Notes: generated by a model from the sequence alone, not told the origin. Shown: positions 19,529 through 30,830, counted from the first letter of the stretch. The stretch: 43,664 bases of DNA from Phlegmacium glaucopus (GCA_015039465.1 MU130013.1:179866-223529), one strand, 5' to 3'. A program made the numbers and translations.

Positions 19529-21170
19529 GGCAGTAAATATTTTAAAAATATGAGAAACAGTGTATTATGGATATTAAATGCAATTTGTACTCATTTTTGA
19601 GCAGGAAAATTGGACTGTGATAGAGAAGGCTGATGCCAGAGAGGGTGCTGGAGGTCATTCCAGGTCTGGGACTGGACTCAATACCCAGCACTGGCAGTAC
19701 ATATTTTTAAAATATGAGAAACAGTGTATTATAGATATTCAATGAAATTTGTATTCATTTTTGAGCAGGAAAATTGGACTGTGATAGAGAACACTGATGC
19801 CAGAGAGGGTGCCAGAGGTCATGCCAGTTCTGGGACCAGACTCAATACCCAGCAGCAGCAGTACATATTTTTTAAAATATGAGACACAGTGTATTATGGA
19901 TATTAAATGTACTTTGTACTCATTTTTGAGCAGGAAAATTGGACTGTAATATAGGAGGCTGATCCCAGAGAGGGTGCCAGAGGTCATGCTGGTTCTGGGA
20001 CCAGGCCCAATACCTGGCACCAGCAGTACATATTTTTTAAACACCACAAATAGTGTATTATGGATATGAAATGCACTTTGTATTCATTTTTGAGCATGAA
20101 AATTGGACTTTGATAGAGAAGGCATCAGGAAAAATGACTTCTGCCCTAGGCTGTCCTGGGGTGCCCCAGGCAGCTCAGGGCGCTCAGGTCAAGAGGTCAC
20201 CCCCAGGTGCAAGTTACCTATGTATAAAAGTCTCAGGCCATCCTGTGGCAACCTGAGAGCATCCTGAGGCAACCTTAGTCCCTTTGGATCTGATGCTAGA
20301 AAACATATATAAACCAGATATTTGAATAGTCTCACACAACAGAATAATAATAATAATAATAAAATTATATTCACTTATTCTAAACATCATATATACTAGT
20401 AATAAAATAATAATAAAACAGTGATACATAAATATACTAGTACATATATAATACTGGGGAAGTAGGAAATAAGAAAACAAAATTGTGGGTGGTTTATATA
20501 TCTTTTGGATGGCACACAGACCATTGGTCACATGATCACAGATAAGCATGATTTCAAGCATATGGTACTGGGTCAGGGTAGATTACATAAATTCCAAAAA
20601 AGGAAATTTTTTAAAGATGGTAGAGAATTGTTTTAGGACCCTGAATATGTTTAAATTATATTAATGGCAGCTCTCCTTATTGAGAAAATTGCAAAATACA
20701 TTCCTGGACGCAGTGGTTAAACATTGTCTAGCAAAATTCATAAATTCTAAGGGACTCCCAGGACCTCCTGATATGATTTAATCCAGATGGTCAATGCACA
20801 GGATGCACTAAAGGTGTCCTGAGCATGTGTGTGACACTCTAAAATTTTATCTATGCTGTCTTAGGTTGTCCTGGGGTGTCCTAGGGTGTCCTGGGATGTC
20901 CTGGGATGTCCTGGGTAGTGATGTGACACTAACAAATTACCCAAGGCTACCTAAGGCCAAAATCATTTTTCCTGATGGGCTGATGTCAGAGAGGGTTGCC
21001 AGAGGTCTTGCAAGTTCCAGAACTGCAGTCAATACCTGGCCCCAGCAGTACATATTTCTTAAAATACAAGAAACAGTGTATGATAGATATTAAATGCAAT
21101 TTGTATTCATTTTTGGGCAGGAAAATTGGACTGGAACAGGGAATTTTGATGCCAGAGAGGATGCCATAGG
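19529..21170. repeat. tandem array of a ~165-bp unit, five copies
   Basis: The marker word GCAGGAAAATTGGACT recurs at 19601, 19765, 19930, 20094 (as GCATGAAAATTG) and 21117. Spacings are 164, 165 and 164 bp, and about 166 bp once the inserted element at 20123-20977 is removed. Units also share CAGTACATATTTTT and CAGAGAGGGTG. Open frames across it simply repeat every 55 codons and have no domain. Confidence 0.85.
20123..20977. mobile_element. 855-bp CATCAGGAAAA element inside the 165-bp array
   Basis: Ends CATCAGGAAAAATGACTT and AATCATTTTTCCTGATG are inverted repeats, and GG flanks both sides (20121-20122 and 20978-20979). It interrupts a 165-bp unit exactly (GAGAAGG / GGCTGATG). Subterminal words are TGTCCTGGGATG-like, tandem at 20865-20920, with CCTGAGGCAACC on the other side. 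No coding sequence. Confidence 0.75.
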
Positions 21171-22632
21171 TCTGTCTAATGAAGATGTATCTCAAATGTT
21201 GTATTTGGTTTTCCAATATAGATTGCATCAACATAGGACAAAGCAAGTCTAGAGATGGTTGCTGAATATGTAACCATCATCAGCAATGGGAATAAGCATT
21301 TTTTAAATTTTGAGCCCAACAATTTCATTGCCTTCTGACAAAAGAAGGCTTGACAGAGTGTTTAAGCAAGCACAACACATGATCTTCATGGAGGTCTTTA
21401 CACTCCCCCACATCTTCCTGGAGGATTTCTGGTGGATTCCTACCTATTCCTGGAGCATTCCTGGAGCATTCTGGGAGGAATTTCCTATCAGCCAATTTCC
21501 TCTGAAATTGACATTCCTTGCTCTTCCTAATCCAGGTGGATTCCAGGTGGATTCCCGGTACTCAAGGAAATTTATACCAGGAATTCCTAGCACAGAATCC
21601 ACCTGGAATCCACCTGGAATCCTTGGAATTCCTGGTACTACCATTACATATTACATATTATTAATATTTAAAAGTAAAACACTAAAACATGTAATTCATA
21701 CTACATATAAGTGAATTATAATTCATATATTAAAGGTGGCAATGCCTTGCTGCTATTTAAATTTTGAATTTTGTTCAGGCCATGAGGTGTGGTCACCTGA
21801 CTGCATGTGACAATATTTCCCAGATCAACAAATGTTAGTAATACTCCATCATCTCACAACCACCACCATCACCATCACAACCACCCTAGAACTACAAAAA
21901 TAACAAGGACAAGGAGGAGGACAACTGAGGACAAGGACAATGATGACAACCAAGGACAACCAAGGACAACAACGGCCAACAACGGCCAACAATGGCCAAC
22001 AATGGCCAACAACAGTGATGGTGACAACAATGGCTACCCTCTAACTGGGGGGGTTTTCAGTTTTTTAAAAATTTTATTATTATTTATTTTGATTCATTAA
22101 CAACTACCAGCAGCATACAACAACAACAACAACAACCTCCCTCCCATCCACCACCACCCTCACCCCCCCTTCACCAGGGGGGTTTTGTTTTTAATCTTTA
22201 TGCTTCAAATGATGACAGCTACTCCCCCCATATGGGGGGTTCATTTTACTCCAACAGATGACAATGGACAATGACAGCTACCCCTGTACAAGGGGGGGTT
22301 ATTTTTATTTTATTTATTTTAGTATGCTACCAGGACGGCCACCAGGACGACCACCACCATGCATGACCACCACCACCCTCCTCACTGGGGGGTTATTTTT
22401 ATATTTTATATTTTATTCTGTATTTTAATTACTATGACAACAGGTATGACAACAAGGACCCATGTTGGCAACACCCAAACAACACACCCAAACAATGACA
22501 TGTATGAACAATGACACAGACAGTCGACAACACACGCAAGTGATGACCTATGCGAACGATGACAATGACCCCCCCTCATGGGGGGTTTATTTTTATTTAA
22601 TATGCTACCACAGCCCTCAGACAATGACAATG

Positions 22633-23210
22633 TGTTAAGTTTAAAACAAGGGAGTCACGTCAGAGTTACTCCAGAACAGACAGAACGGAACCGGAACAAA
22701 TAACAGAAAGGACTTTGGCCTCAGCGTATGTGCTGTGCTGCCCAGCTCCTATAGTGTCCTGATTTCGGAACTGGAAGAGAAAGGAATAAGACGGAAGACC
22801 TCAGTGACTTAGAGGACAAACAAGAGGAGGAAACTAAGTTGATATTTGAACTAAGGAAAACATACAAGTTTCGAGTACTTAAATAATGAAAGGAATAGCA
22901 ACCGAAATATAGAATATAAATATAAGTGCTGTGTTCTGCTCCCGGAAGGTCCTGCATTCTTGGGTGAATAATCCATGATGGGTATGCTGACTGATGGTGG
23001 GAAAGACAATGACAAAGAATAGTGGTAGTGACAAAGAAGTGGTAATGGGTTTGGAGTATAGACAGAGGAGCTGGAATGACACAGAAAGGTCTTGGAGTTG
23101 AACGTAGGAAGAGTAGTTCAGGATGTGAGGGAAAGCACTGTACAGAGTACGGACTACTGGAGACAGCTCCGACAGAGCTGGACCGGAGTAACGTATGACA
23201 GAATGTAACA
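22633..23210. repeat. solo LTR, family L2 (copy 1)
   Basis: 578 bp, TGTTAAGTTTAAA...GAATGTAACA, with a 5-bp target duplication CAATG at 22628-22632 and 23211-23215. Nested in the GC-hairpin core. Confidence 0.9.
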
Positions 23211-23486
23211 CAATGACAACCCCCTCACCAGGGCTTATTTTAATTTTAATATACTACAATCATAACCATGGACATTTTTAGTTTATTTAATAGGTTATTA
23301 ATAAGTGAATAATATGTTATTAATTACTTGTATATAATATATCTTGCAATAAAAAATTAAAATAAAGGAAAAATTAAAATGAAATAAAACAAGTCAATGA
23401 CTTAGCTGATTTCACCAGAATCCACCAGAATTCCACCAGGAATACCAGGAATTACCAGGAATCTGCCAGGAATTAACTAGGAATCC

Positions 23487-23740
23487 TGTTAGGGCAACCT
23501 ACATATAAGAGGAGAAAGGACTCTAGGGAGAGTGGGGAGTCTATAAAGACTAGGTGACAATAGCAACAAGCTAGTAAAGTAGGGGGTTCCAGTTAATAAT
23601 GAGATAAGGACAGTAATTATTGACTACTACTTGAAATAAGGTGGTAGCCAAACAATAGCAAACAAGTATGTAAGCAAGTCAAAATCAGAATAAAATATGA
23701 ACAGTGAATATGGTATGTACCTCAGGGTTATCCCCTGACA
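23487..23740. repeat. solo LTR, 254 bp, family L6 (copy 1)
   Basis: Starts TGTTAGGGCAACC and ends TATCCCCTGACA, with a 5-bp duplication AATCC at 23482-23486 and 23741-23745. Its first ten bases equal those of family L1. It is inserted in the right word arm of the C5 element. Confidence 0.85.
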
Positions 23741-23873
23741 AATCCCAGGAATCCACCTGGAATCCACCTGGAATCCATGAGGAATATCCTCATTTATCAG
23801 GAATTCCTGGATTCCTGGAGGATTCCAGGCAGTCCAGGCAGATTCCTGGAGGAAGACATGGGGGAGTGTAAAG

Positions 23874-24738
23874 TTCAGCACTCACTGCCAAAAGCAACAT
23901 TCATGCAGTACCTGGATCCTCTCCATCATCTTTATGGCACTTTAGGAAGTCCAGAAGGATCATGACTAAGCAGGAGTTGCAGATGAATCAGCAGAGGATT
24001 ATTCTTGCAGTATGTCAAGTGTTATCAAGGCTGCACGACATGGGATCATGGGCAGGTGGTATTTTCTTGGGAACAAGGCTGTGCCTTTCAAGTGTTGACT
24101 CAGGACCTTTCACATTTTTGACATGACCACATGGCTATGGAGTGATATATTTTTGCTATTGGAGTATACACACTGCCTTTCTTCTTTTCTCTCACACTTT
24201 GACATTTTACAGATTTTTTTATTGTTCTTTCTTCTTTTCCATGTTCTTTTCTTCTTGCAGCTGTCATCTCTTGATCTTTCTTCCTTCGACAGCACATACT
24301 TCTTTCTTTTTATTGTTCTACCTTAGGGTATAAATACTGCTCTTTTGTACCAGGATAGGTAGTTCCTCCTAGTTTTCCCCCAATTTAGTTCTTAGTTCTT
24401 AACCATCATCATCTCAGTGGGATTCCAGTGAATTCCTCCCTTACGTTCACTTTTTCAACCTTTTACTGTCACTGTCTCCTACTGTCATCCACTATAGTCT
24501 CACCAAAGACTCTCTCTTATTTATCCTCATCCTCATCCTCTATCCTCACCTCAGTCCCCTTTCAAGTGTGTTACAAGTCAAGGTTATACCTTCCACAAAC
24601 AAACAACAGGGAGGCTTGTGACTTAAAGACTAGTCCACTGCTCTCTGGTTGGTATTATATAACAACACAAACAATGATTTATACCAGGGGATATTATGTG
24701 GCTGGATTGATTATCATCAGTGTCATCATGCAGCAAGA
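23874..24738 (+). repeat. repeat R1, shorter and decayed copy 1
   Basis: Homologous to 5660-6545, including the remnant reading frame (TKQELQMNQQ), the TATAAATACTGC block near 24327 and the pyrimidine-rich leader. Most differences from the 5.7-kb copy are CG to TG/CA. The long frame 24428-24793 is the translated leader. Confidence 0.65.
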
Positions 24739-24847
24739 CTTCACACTCACCCACCAGTCCGATCGGAATCCGAGTAATCCGATCGGAATCTGATTGGAAT
24801 CCGAGTAGTCCGAGTAAAAACATCAAAAGTCCGAGTTCAGTCCGAGT

Positions 24848-24954
24848 CAGTCCGAGTTCAGTCCGAGCTGAGTCCGAGCTGAGTCCGAGTCCAAGTAATT
24901 TTTTTACTTGGACTCGGACTCAGCTCGGACTCAGCTCGGACTGAACTCGGACTG
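24848..24954. repeat. perfect 51-bp palindrome (copy 1)
   Basis: The arm 24848-24898 (CAGTCCGAGTTCAG...CCAAGTAA) is perfectly complementary to 24904-24954 with a 5-T spacer. It is made of alternating TCCGAG and CTGAG/TTCAG units. It belongs to the C5 element that starts at 24739. Confidence 0.9.
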
Positions 24955-25077
24955 CATCAAGAAAAATGATCTTGACACCTTTAGTGCATCCTGGTGCATT
25001 GACCATCTGGATTAAATCACATCAGGAGGCCCTGGGAGTCCCTTAGAATTTATGTAGAATTTATGAAATTTCCAGTA

Positions 25078-25424
25078 CTTTTCTGTCCCCCACCAGATCT
25101 GATCAGAATTGTTATATCCAACCAGATCTGCTCAGATCTGCTCAGATTCTGAGTGGATCTAAGTGGATCTGAGAAAATAGAGACCTACTAGCTACTTCTG
25201 TTAAGGTTTGGTTAAGGTTTGTTAAGGTTTGGTTAAGGTTTGAGTTAAGGTTTGAGTTAAGGTTTGGTTAAGGTTTGGTTAAGGTTTGGTTAAGGTTTGA
25301 GTTAGGGTTTGGTTAGGGTTTTATTAAGGTTAGGGAGGTATATCATTTCCATTCTGCTCAGATCTGCTCAGAATGCCTGCCAAATCTGCTCAGATCTGAT
25401 CAGATCTGTTGGATCACAGCAAAG
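25078..25424 (+). mobile_element. C5 element, word GATCTGCTCA, telomere-like core (copy 1)
   Basis: Left end CTTTTCTGTCCCCCACC. The right end is degenerate (GGATCACAGCAAAG). The arms reiterate AGATCTGCTCAG and AGATCTGATCAG. The core is about ten units of GTTAAGGTTTG followed by TTAGGGAGGTATAT, as in 18548-19019. It is inserted in an inverted copy of the 20123-20977 element; a possible 8-bp flank duplication is GAAATTTC/GAATTTTC (one mismatch). Confidence 0.65.
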
Positions 25425-25541
25425 ACCTTGAATTTTCATATAGAATGTTTAACCGCTGCGTCCAGGAAAGTATTTTGCAATTTTCTCAATAAGGAGAGCT
25501 GCTATTAATAGAATTTAAACATATTCAGGGTCCTAAAACAA

Positions 25542-25641
25542 NNNNNNNNNNNNNNNNNNNNNNNNNNNNNNNNNNNNNNNNNNNNNNNNNNNNNNNNNNN
25601 NNNNNNNNNNNNNNNNNNNNNNNNNNNNNNNNNNNNNNNNN
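25542..25641. other. assembly gap (100 N)
   Basis: Exactly 100 N, the usual placeholder for a gap of unknown length. The sequence before it and the sequence after it are two ends of the same 5.1-kb segment. Confidence 0.98.
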
Positions 25642-27834
25642 ATACTAGTATAATACTGGGGAAGTAGGAAATAAGAAAACAAAATTGTGGGTGGTTTATA
25701 TATCTTTTGGATGGCACACAGACCATTGGTCACATGATCACAGATAAGCATGATTTCAAGCATATGGTACTGGGTCAGGGTAGATTACATAAATTCCCAA
25801 AAAAGAAATTTTTTAAAGATGGTAGAGAATTGTTTTAGGACCCTGAATATGTTGAAATTATATTAATAGCAGCTCTCCTTATTGAGAAAATTGCAAAATA
25901 CATTCCTGGACGCAGTGGTTAAACATTGTCTAGCAAAATTCATAAATTCTAAGGGACTCCCAGGACCTCCTGATATGATTTAATCCAGATGGTCAATGCA
26001 CAGGATGCACTAAAGGTGTCCTGAGCATGTGTGTGACACTCTAAAATTTTATCTATGCTGTCTTAGGTTGTCCTGGGGTGTCCTAGGGTGTCCTGGGATG
26101 TCCTGGGATGTCCTGGGTAGTGATGTGACACTAACAAATTACCCAAGGCTACCTAAGGCCAAAATCATTTTTCCTGATGGGCTGATGTCAGAGAGGGTTG
26201 CCAGAGGTCTTGCAAGTTCCAGAACTGCAGTCAATACCTGGCCCCAGCAGTACATATTTCTTAAAATACAAGAAACAGTGTATGATAGATATTAAATGCA
26301 ATTTGTATTCATTTTTGGGCAGGAAAATTGGACTGGAACAGGGAATTTTGATGCCAGAGAGGATGCCATAGGTCTGTCTAATGAAGATGTATCTCAAATG
26401 TTGTATTTGGTTTTCCAATATAGATTGCATCAACATAGGACAAAGCAAGTCTAGAGATGGTTGCTGAATATGTAACCATCATCAGCAATGGGAATAAGCA
26501 TTTTTTAAATTTTGAGCCCAACAATTTCATTGCCTTCTGACAAAAGAAGGCTTGACAGAGTGTTTAAGCAAGCACAACACATGATCTTCATGGAGGTCTT
26601 TACACTCCCCCACATCTTCCTGGAGGATTTCTGGTGGATTCCTACCTATTCCTGGAGCATTCCTGGAGCATTCTGGGAGGAATTTCCTATCAGCCAATTT
26701 CCTCTGAAATTGACATTCCTTGCTCTTCCTAATCCAGGTGGATTCCAGGTGGATTCCCGGTACTCAAGGAAATTTATACCAGGAATTCCTAGCACAGAAT
26801 CCACCTGGAATCCACCTGGAATCCTTGGAATTCCTGGTACTACCATTACATATTACATATTATTAATATTTAAAAGTAAAACACTAAAACATGTAATTCA
26901 TACTACATATAAGTGAATTATAATTCATATATTAAAGGTGGCAATGCCTTGCTGCTATTTAAATTTTGAATTTTGTTCAGGCCATGAGGTGTGGTCACCT
27001 GACTGCATGTGACAATATTTCCCAGATCAACAAATGTTAGTAATACTCCATCATCTCACAACCACCACCATCACCATCACAACCACCCTAGAACTACAAA
27101 AATAACAAGGACAAGGAGGAGGACAACTGAGGACAAGGACAATGATGACAACCAAGGACAACCAAGGACAACAACGGCCAACAACGGCCAACAATGGCCA
27201 ACAATGGCCAACAACAGTGATGGTGACAACAATGGCTACCCTCTAACTGGGGGGGTTTTCAGTTTTTTAAAAATTTTATTATTATTTATTTTGATTCATT
27301 AACAACTACCAGCAGCATACAACAACAACAACAACAACCTCCCTCCCATCCACCACCACCCTCACCCCCCCTTCACCAGGGGGGTTTTGTTTTTAATCTT
27401 TATGCTTCAAATGATGACAGCTACTCCCCCCATATGGGGGGTTCATTTTACTCCAACAGATGACAATGGACAATGACAGCTACCCCTGTACAAGGGGGGG
27501 TTATTTTTATTTTATTTATTTTAGTATGCTACCAGGACGGCCACCAGGACGACCACCACCATGCATGACCACCACCACCCTCCTCACTGGGGGGTTATTT
27601 TTATATTTTATATTTTATTCTGTATTTTAATTACTATGACAACAGGTATGACAACAAGGACCCATGTTGGCAACACCCAAACAACACACCCAAACAATGA
27701 CATGTATGAACAATGACACAGACAGTCGACAACACACGCAAGTGATGACCTATGCGAACGATGACAATGACCCCCCCTCATGGGGGGTTTATTTTTATTT
27801 AATATGCTACCACAGCCCTCAGACAATGACAATG

Positions 27835-28412
27835 TGTTAAGTTTAAAACAAGGGAGTCACGTCAGAGTTACTCCAGAACAGACAGAACGGAACCGGAACA
27901 AATAACAGAAAGGACTTTGGCCTCAGCGTATGTGCTGTGCTGCCCAGCTCCTATAGTGTCCTGATTTCGGAACTGGAAGAGAAAGGAATAAGACGGAAGA
28001 CCTCAGTGACTTAGAGGACAAACAAGAGGAGGAAACTAAGTTGATATTTGAACTAAGGAAAACATACAAGTTTCGAGTACTTAAATAATGAAAGGAATAG
28101 CAACCGAAATATAGAATATAAATATAAGTGCTGTGTTCTGCTCCCGGAAGGTCCTGCATTCTTGGGTGAATAATCCATGATGGGTATGCTGACTGATGGT
28201 GGGAAAGACAATGACAAAGAATAGTGGTAGTGACAAAGAAGTGGTAATGGGTTTGGAGTATAGACAGAGGAGCTGGAATGACACAGAAAGGTCTTGGAGT
28301 TGAACGTAGGAAGAGTAGTTCAGGATGTGAGGGAAAGCACTGTACAGAGTACGGACTACTGGAGACAGCTCCGACAGAGCTGGACCGGAGTAACGTATGA
28401 CAGAATGTAACA
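27835..28412. repeat. solo LTR, family L2 (copy 2)
   Basis: Counterpart of 22633-23210, with CAATG at 27830-27834 and 28413-28417. Confidence 0.85.
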
Positions 28413-28688
28413 CAATGACAACCCCCTCACCAGGGCTTATTTTAATTTTAATATACTACAATCATAACCATGGACATTTTTAGTTTATTTAATAGGTTAT
28501 TAATAAGTGAATAATATGTTATTAATTACTTGTATATAATATATCTTGCAATAAAAAATTAAAATAAAGGAAAAATTAAAATGAAATAAAACAAGTCAAT
28601 GACTTAGCTGATTTCACCAGAATCCACCAGAATTCCACCAGGAATACCAGGAATTACCAGGAATCTGCCAGGAATTAACTAGGAATCC

Positions 28689-28942
28689 TGTTAGGGCAAC
28701 CTACATATAAGAGGAGAAAGGACTCTAGGGAGAGTGGGGAGTCTATAAAGACTAGGTGACAATAGCAACAAGCTAGTAAAGTAGGGGGTTCCAGTTAATA
28801 ATGAGATAAGGACAGTAATTATTGACTACTACTTGAAATAAGGTGGTAGCCAAACAATAGCAAACAAGTATGTAAGCAAGTCAAAATCAGAATAAAATAT
28901 GAACAGTGAATATGGTATGTACCTCAGGGTTATCCCCTGACA
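28689..28942. repeat. solo LTR, family L6 (copy 2)
   Basis: Counterpart of 23487-23740, with AATCC at 28684-28688 and 28943-28947. Confidence 0.8.
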
Positions 28943-29075
28943 AATCCCAGGAATCCACCTGGAATCCACCTGGAATCCATGAGGAATATCCTCATTTATC
29001 AGGAATTCCTGGATTCCTGGAGGATTCCAGGCAGTCCAGGCAGATTCCTGGAGGAAGACATGGGGGAGTGTAAAG

Positions 29076-29940
29076 TTCAGCACTCACTGCCAAAAGCAAC
29101 ATTCATGCAGTACCTGGATCCTCTCCATCATCTTTATGGCACTTTAGGAAGTCCAGAAGGATCATGACTAAGCAGGAGTTGCAGATGAATCAGCAGAGGA
29201 TTATTCTTGCAGTATGTCAAGTGTTATCAAGGCTGCACGACATGGGATCATGGGCAGGTGGTATTTTCTTGGGAACAAGGCTGTGCCTTTCAAGTGTTGA
29301 CTCAGGACCTTTCACATTTTTGACATGACCACATGGCTATGGAGTGATATATTTTTGCTATTGGAGTATACACACTGCCTTTCTTCTTTTCTCTCACACT
29401 TTGACATTTTACAGATTTTTTTATTGTTCTTTCTTCTTTTCCATGTTCTTTTCTTCTTGCAGCTGTCATCTCTTGATCTTTCTTCCTTCGACAGCACATA
29501 CTTCTTTCTTTTTATTGTTCTACCTTAGGGTATAAATACTGCTCTTTTGTACCAGGATAGGTAGTTCCTCCTAGTTTTCCCCCAATTTAGTTCTTAGTTC
29601 TTAACCATCATCATCTCAGTGGGATTCCAGTGAATTCCTCCCTTACGTTCACTTTTTCAACCTTTTACTGTCACTGTCTCCTACTGTCATCCACTATAGT
29701 CTCACCAAAGACTCTCTCTTATTTATCCTCATCCTCATCCTCTATCCTCACCTCAGTCCCCTTTCAAGTGTGTTACAAGTCAAGGTTATACCTTCCACAA
29801 ACAAACAACAGGGAGGCTTGTGACTTAAAGACTAGTCCACTGCTCTCTGGTTGGTATTATATAACAACACAAACAATGATTTATACCAGGGGATATTATG
29901 TGGCTGGATTGATTATCATCAGTGTCATCATGCAGCAAGA
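29076..29940 (+). repeat. repeat R1, decayed (copy 2)
   Basis: Counterpart of 23874-24738. Confidence 0.6.
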
Positions 29941-30158
29941 CTTCACACTCACCCACCAGTCCGATCGGAATCCGAGTAATCCGATCGGAATCTGATTGGA
30001 ATCCGAGTAGTCCGAGTAAAAACATCAAAAGTCCGAGTTCAGTCCGAGTCAGTCCGAGTTCAGTCCGAGCTGAGTCCGAGCTGAGTCCGAGTCCAAGTAA
30101 TTTTTTTACTTGGACTCGGACTCAGCTCGGACTCAGCTCGGACTGAACTCGGACTGCA

Positions 30159-30830
30159 TCAAGAAAAATGATCTTGACACCTTTAGTGCATCCTGGTGCA
30201 TTGACCATCTGGATTAAATCACATCAGGAGGCCCTGGGAGTCCCTTAGAATTTATGTAGAATTTATGAAATTTCCAGTACTTTTCTGTCCCCCACCAGAT
30301 CTGATCAGAATTGTTATATCCAACCAGATCTGCTCAGATCTGCTCAGATTCTGAGTGGATCTAAGTGGATCTGAGAAAATAGAGACCTACTAGCTACTTC
30401 TGTTAAGGTTTGGTTAAGGTTTGTTAAGGTTTGGTTAAGGTTTGAGTTAAGGTTTGAGTTAAGGTTTGGTTAAGGTTTGGTTAAGGTTTGGTTAAGGTTT
30501 GAGTTAGGGTTTGGTTAGGGTTTTATTAAGGTTAGGGAGGTATATCATTTCCATTCTGCTCAGATCTGCTCAGAATGCCTGCCAAATCTGCTCAGATCTG
30601 ATCAGATCTGTTGGATCACAGCAAAGACCTTGAATTTTCATATAGAATGTTTAACCGCTGCGTCCAGGAAAGTATTTTGCAATTTTCTCAATAAGGAGAG
30701 CTGCTATTAATAGAATTTAAACATATTCAGGGTCCTAAAACAATTTCCTTTTTTGGAATCTTATGTAATCTACTCTGACCCATATGCTTGAAATCATGCT
30801 TATCTGTGATCATGTGACCAATAGTCTGTG
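30159..30830 (-). mobile_element. CATCAAGAAAAATGA element fragment, inverted
   Basis: Begins CATCAAGAAAAATGATC. Apart from the C5 element inside it, it is the reverse complement of 20505-20830 (shared words TTTAGTGCATCC, GACCATCTGGATTAAATC, GCGTCCAGGAA, CTGTGATCATGTGACCA). The far terminus was not found. Its first half also appears at 24957-25541. Confidence 0.6.
30280..30626 (+). mobile_element. C5 element, word GATCTGCTCA (copy 2)
   Basis: Counterpart of 25078-25424. Confidence 0.6.

Larger units (their letters stand above)
21396..23873 (-). mobile_element. C5 element, word GGAATTCCTGG, GC-hairpin core (copy 1)
   Basis: Termini CTTTACACTCCCCCACAT and CATGGGGGAGTGTAAAG. Both arms reiterate palindromic words such as CAGGAATTCCTGG and CCAGGTGGATTCC. 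The core (about 21800-23240) consists of repeated modules: a CAACAACAATGACAATGA stretch, then a C-run/G-run hairpin, then a T-rich tract. It is homologous in reverse complement to the core of 31771-33380, hence the minus orientation. Two solo LTRs (22633-23210 and 23487-23740) are nested in it. The open frame at 21807-22100 is a translation of these modules, not a gene. Confidence 0.75.
20440..25541. repeat. overlap copy 1 (5.1 kb, ends at the gap)
   Basis: Matches 25642-30743 at a constant offset of 5202 bp. I saw only a few differences, all in the first few hundred bases (a 6-nt indel near 20445 and substitutions near 20590-20675). It ends exactly at the run of N. Confidence 0.9.
26598..29075 (-). 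mobile_element. C5 element, word GGAATTCCTGG (copy 2)
   Basis: Counterpart of 21396-23873 at offset 5202, with the same termini, word arms, hairpin modules and nested LTRs. Probably the same locus counted twice. Confidence 0.7.
25642..30743. repeat. overlap copy 2 (5.1 kb, begins at the gap)
   Basis: Counterpart of 20440-25541. The suffix of the left contig equals the prefix of the right contig, as in an unmerged dovetail overlap. Confidence 0.9.

Noticed and set aside
19739..20047. Minus-strand 102-codon frame with two near-identical halves
   Set aside because: It is the translation of the 165-bp tandem unit; spacing varies by 1 bp elsewhere and there is no domain or codon bias.
20865..20925. 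CRISPR-like array of GTCCTGGGATG units
   Set aside because: Units are directly adjacent without spacers, and the setting is a fungal transposable element.
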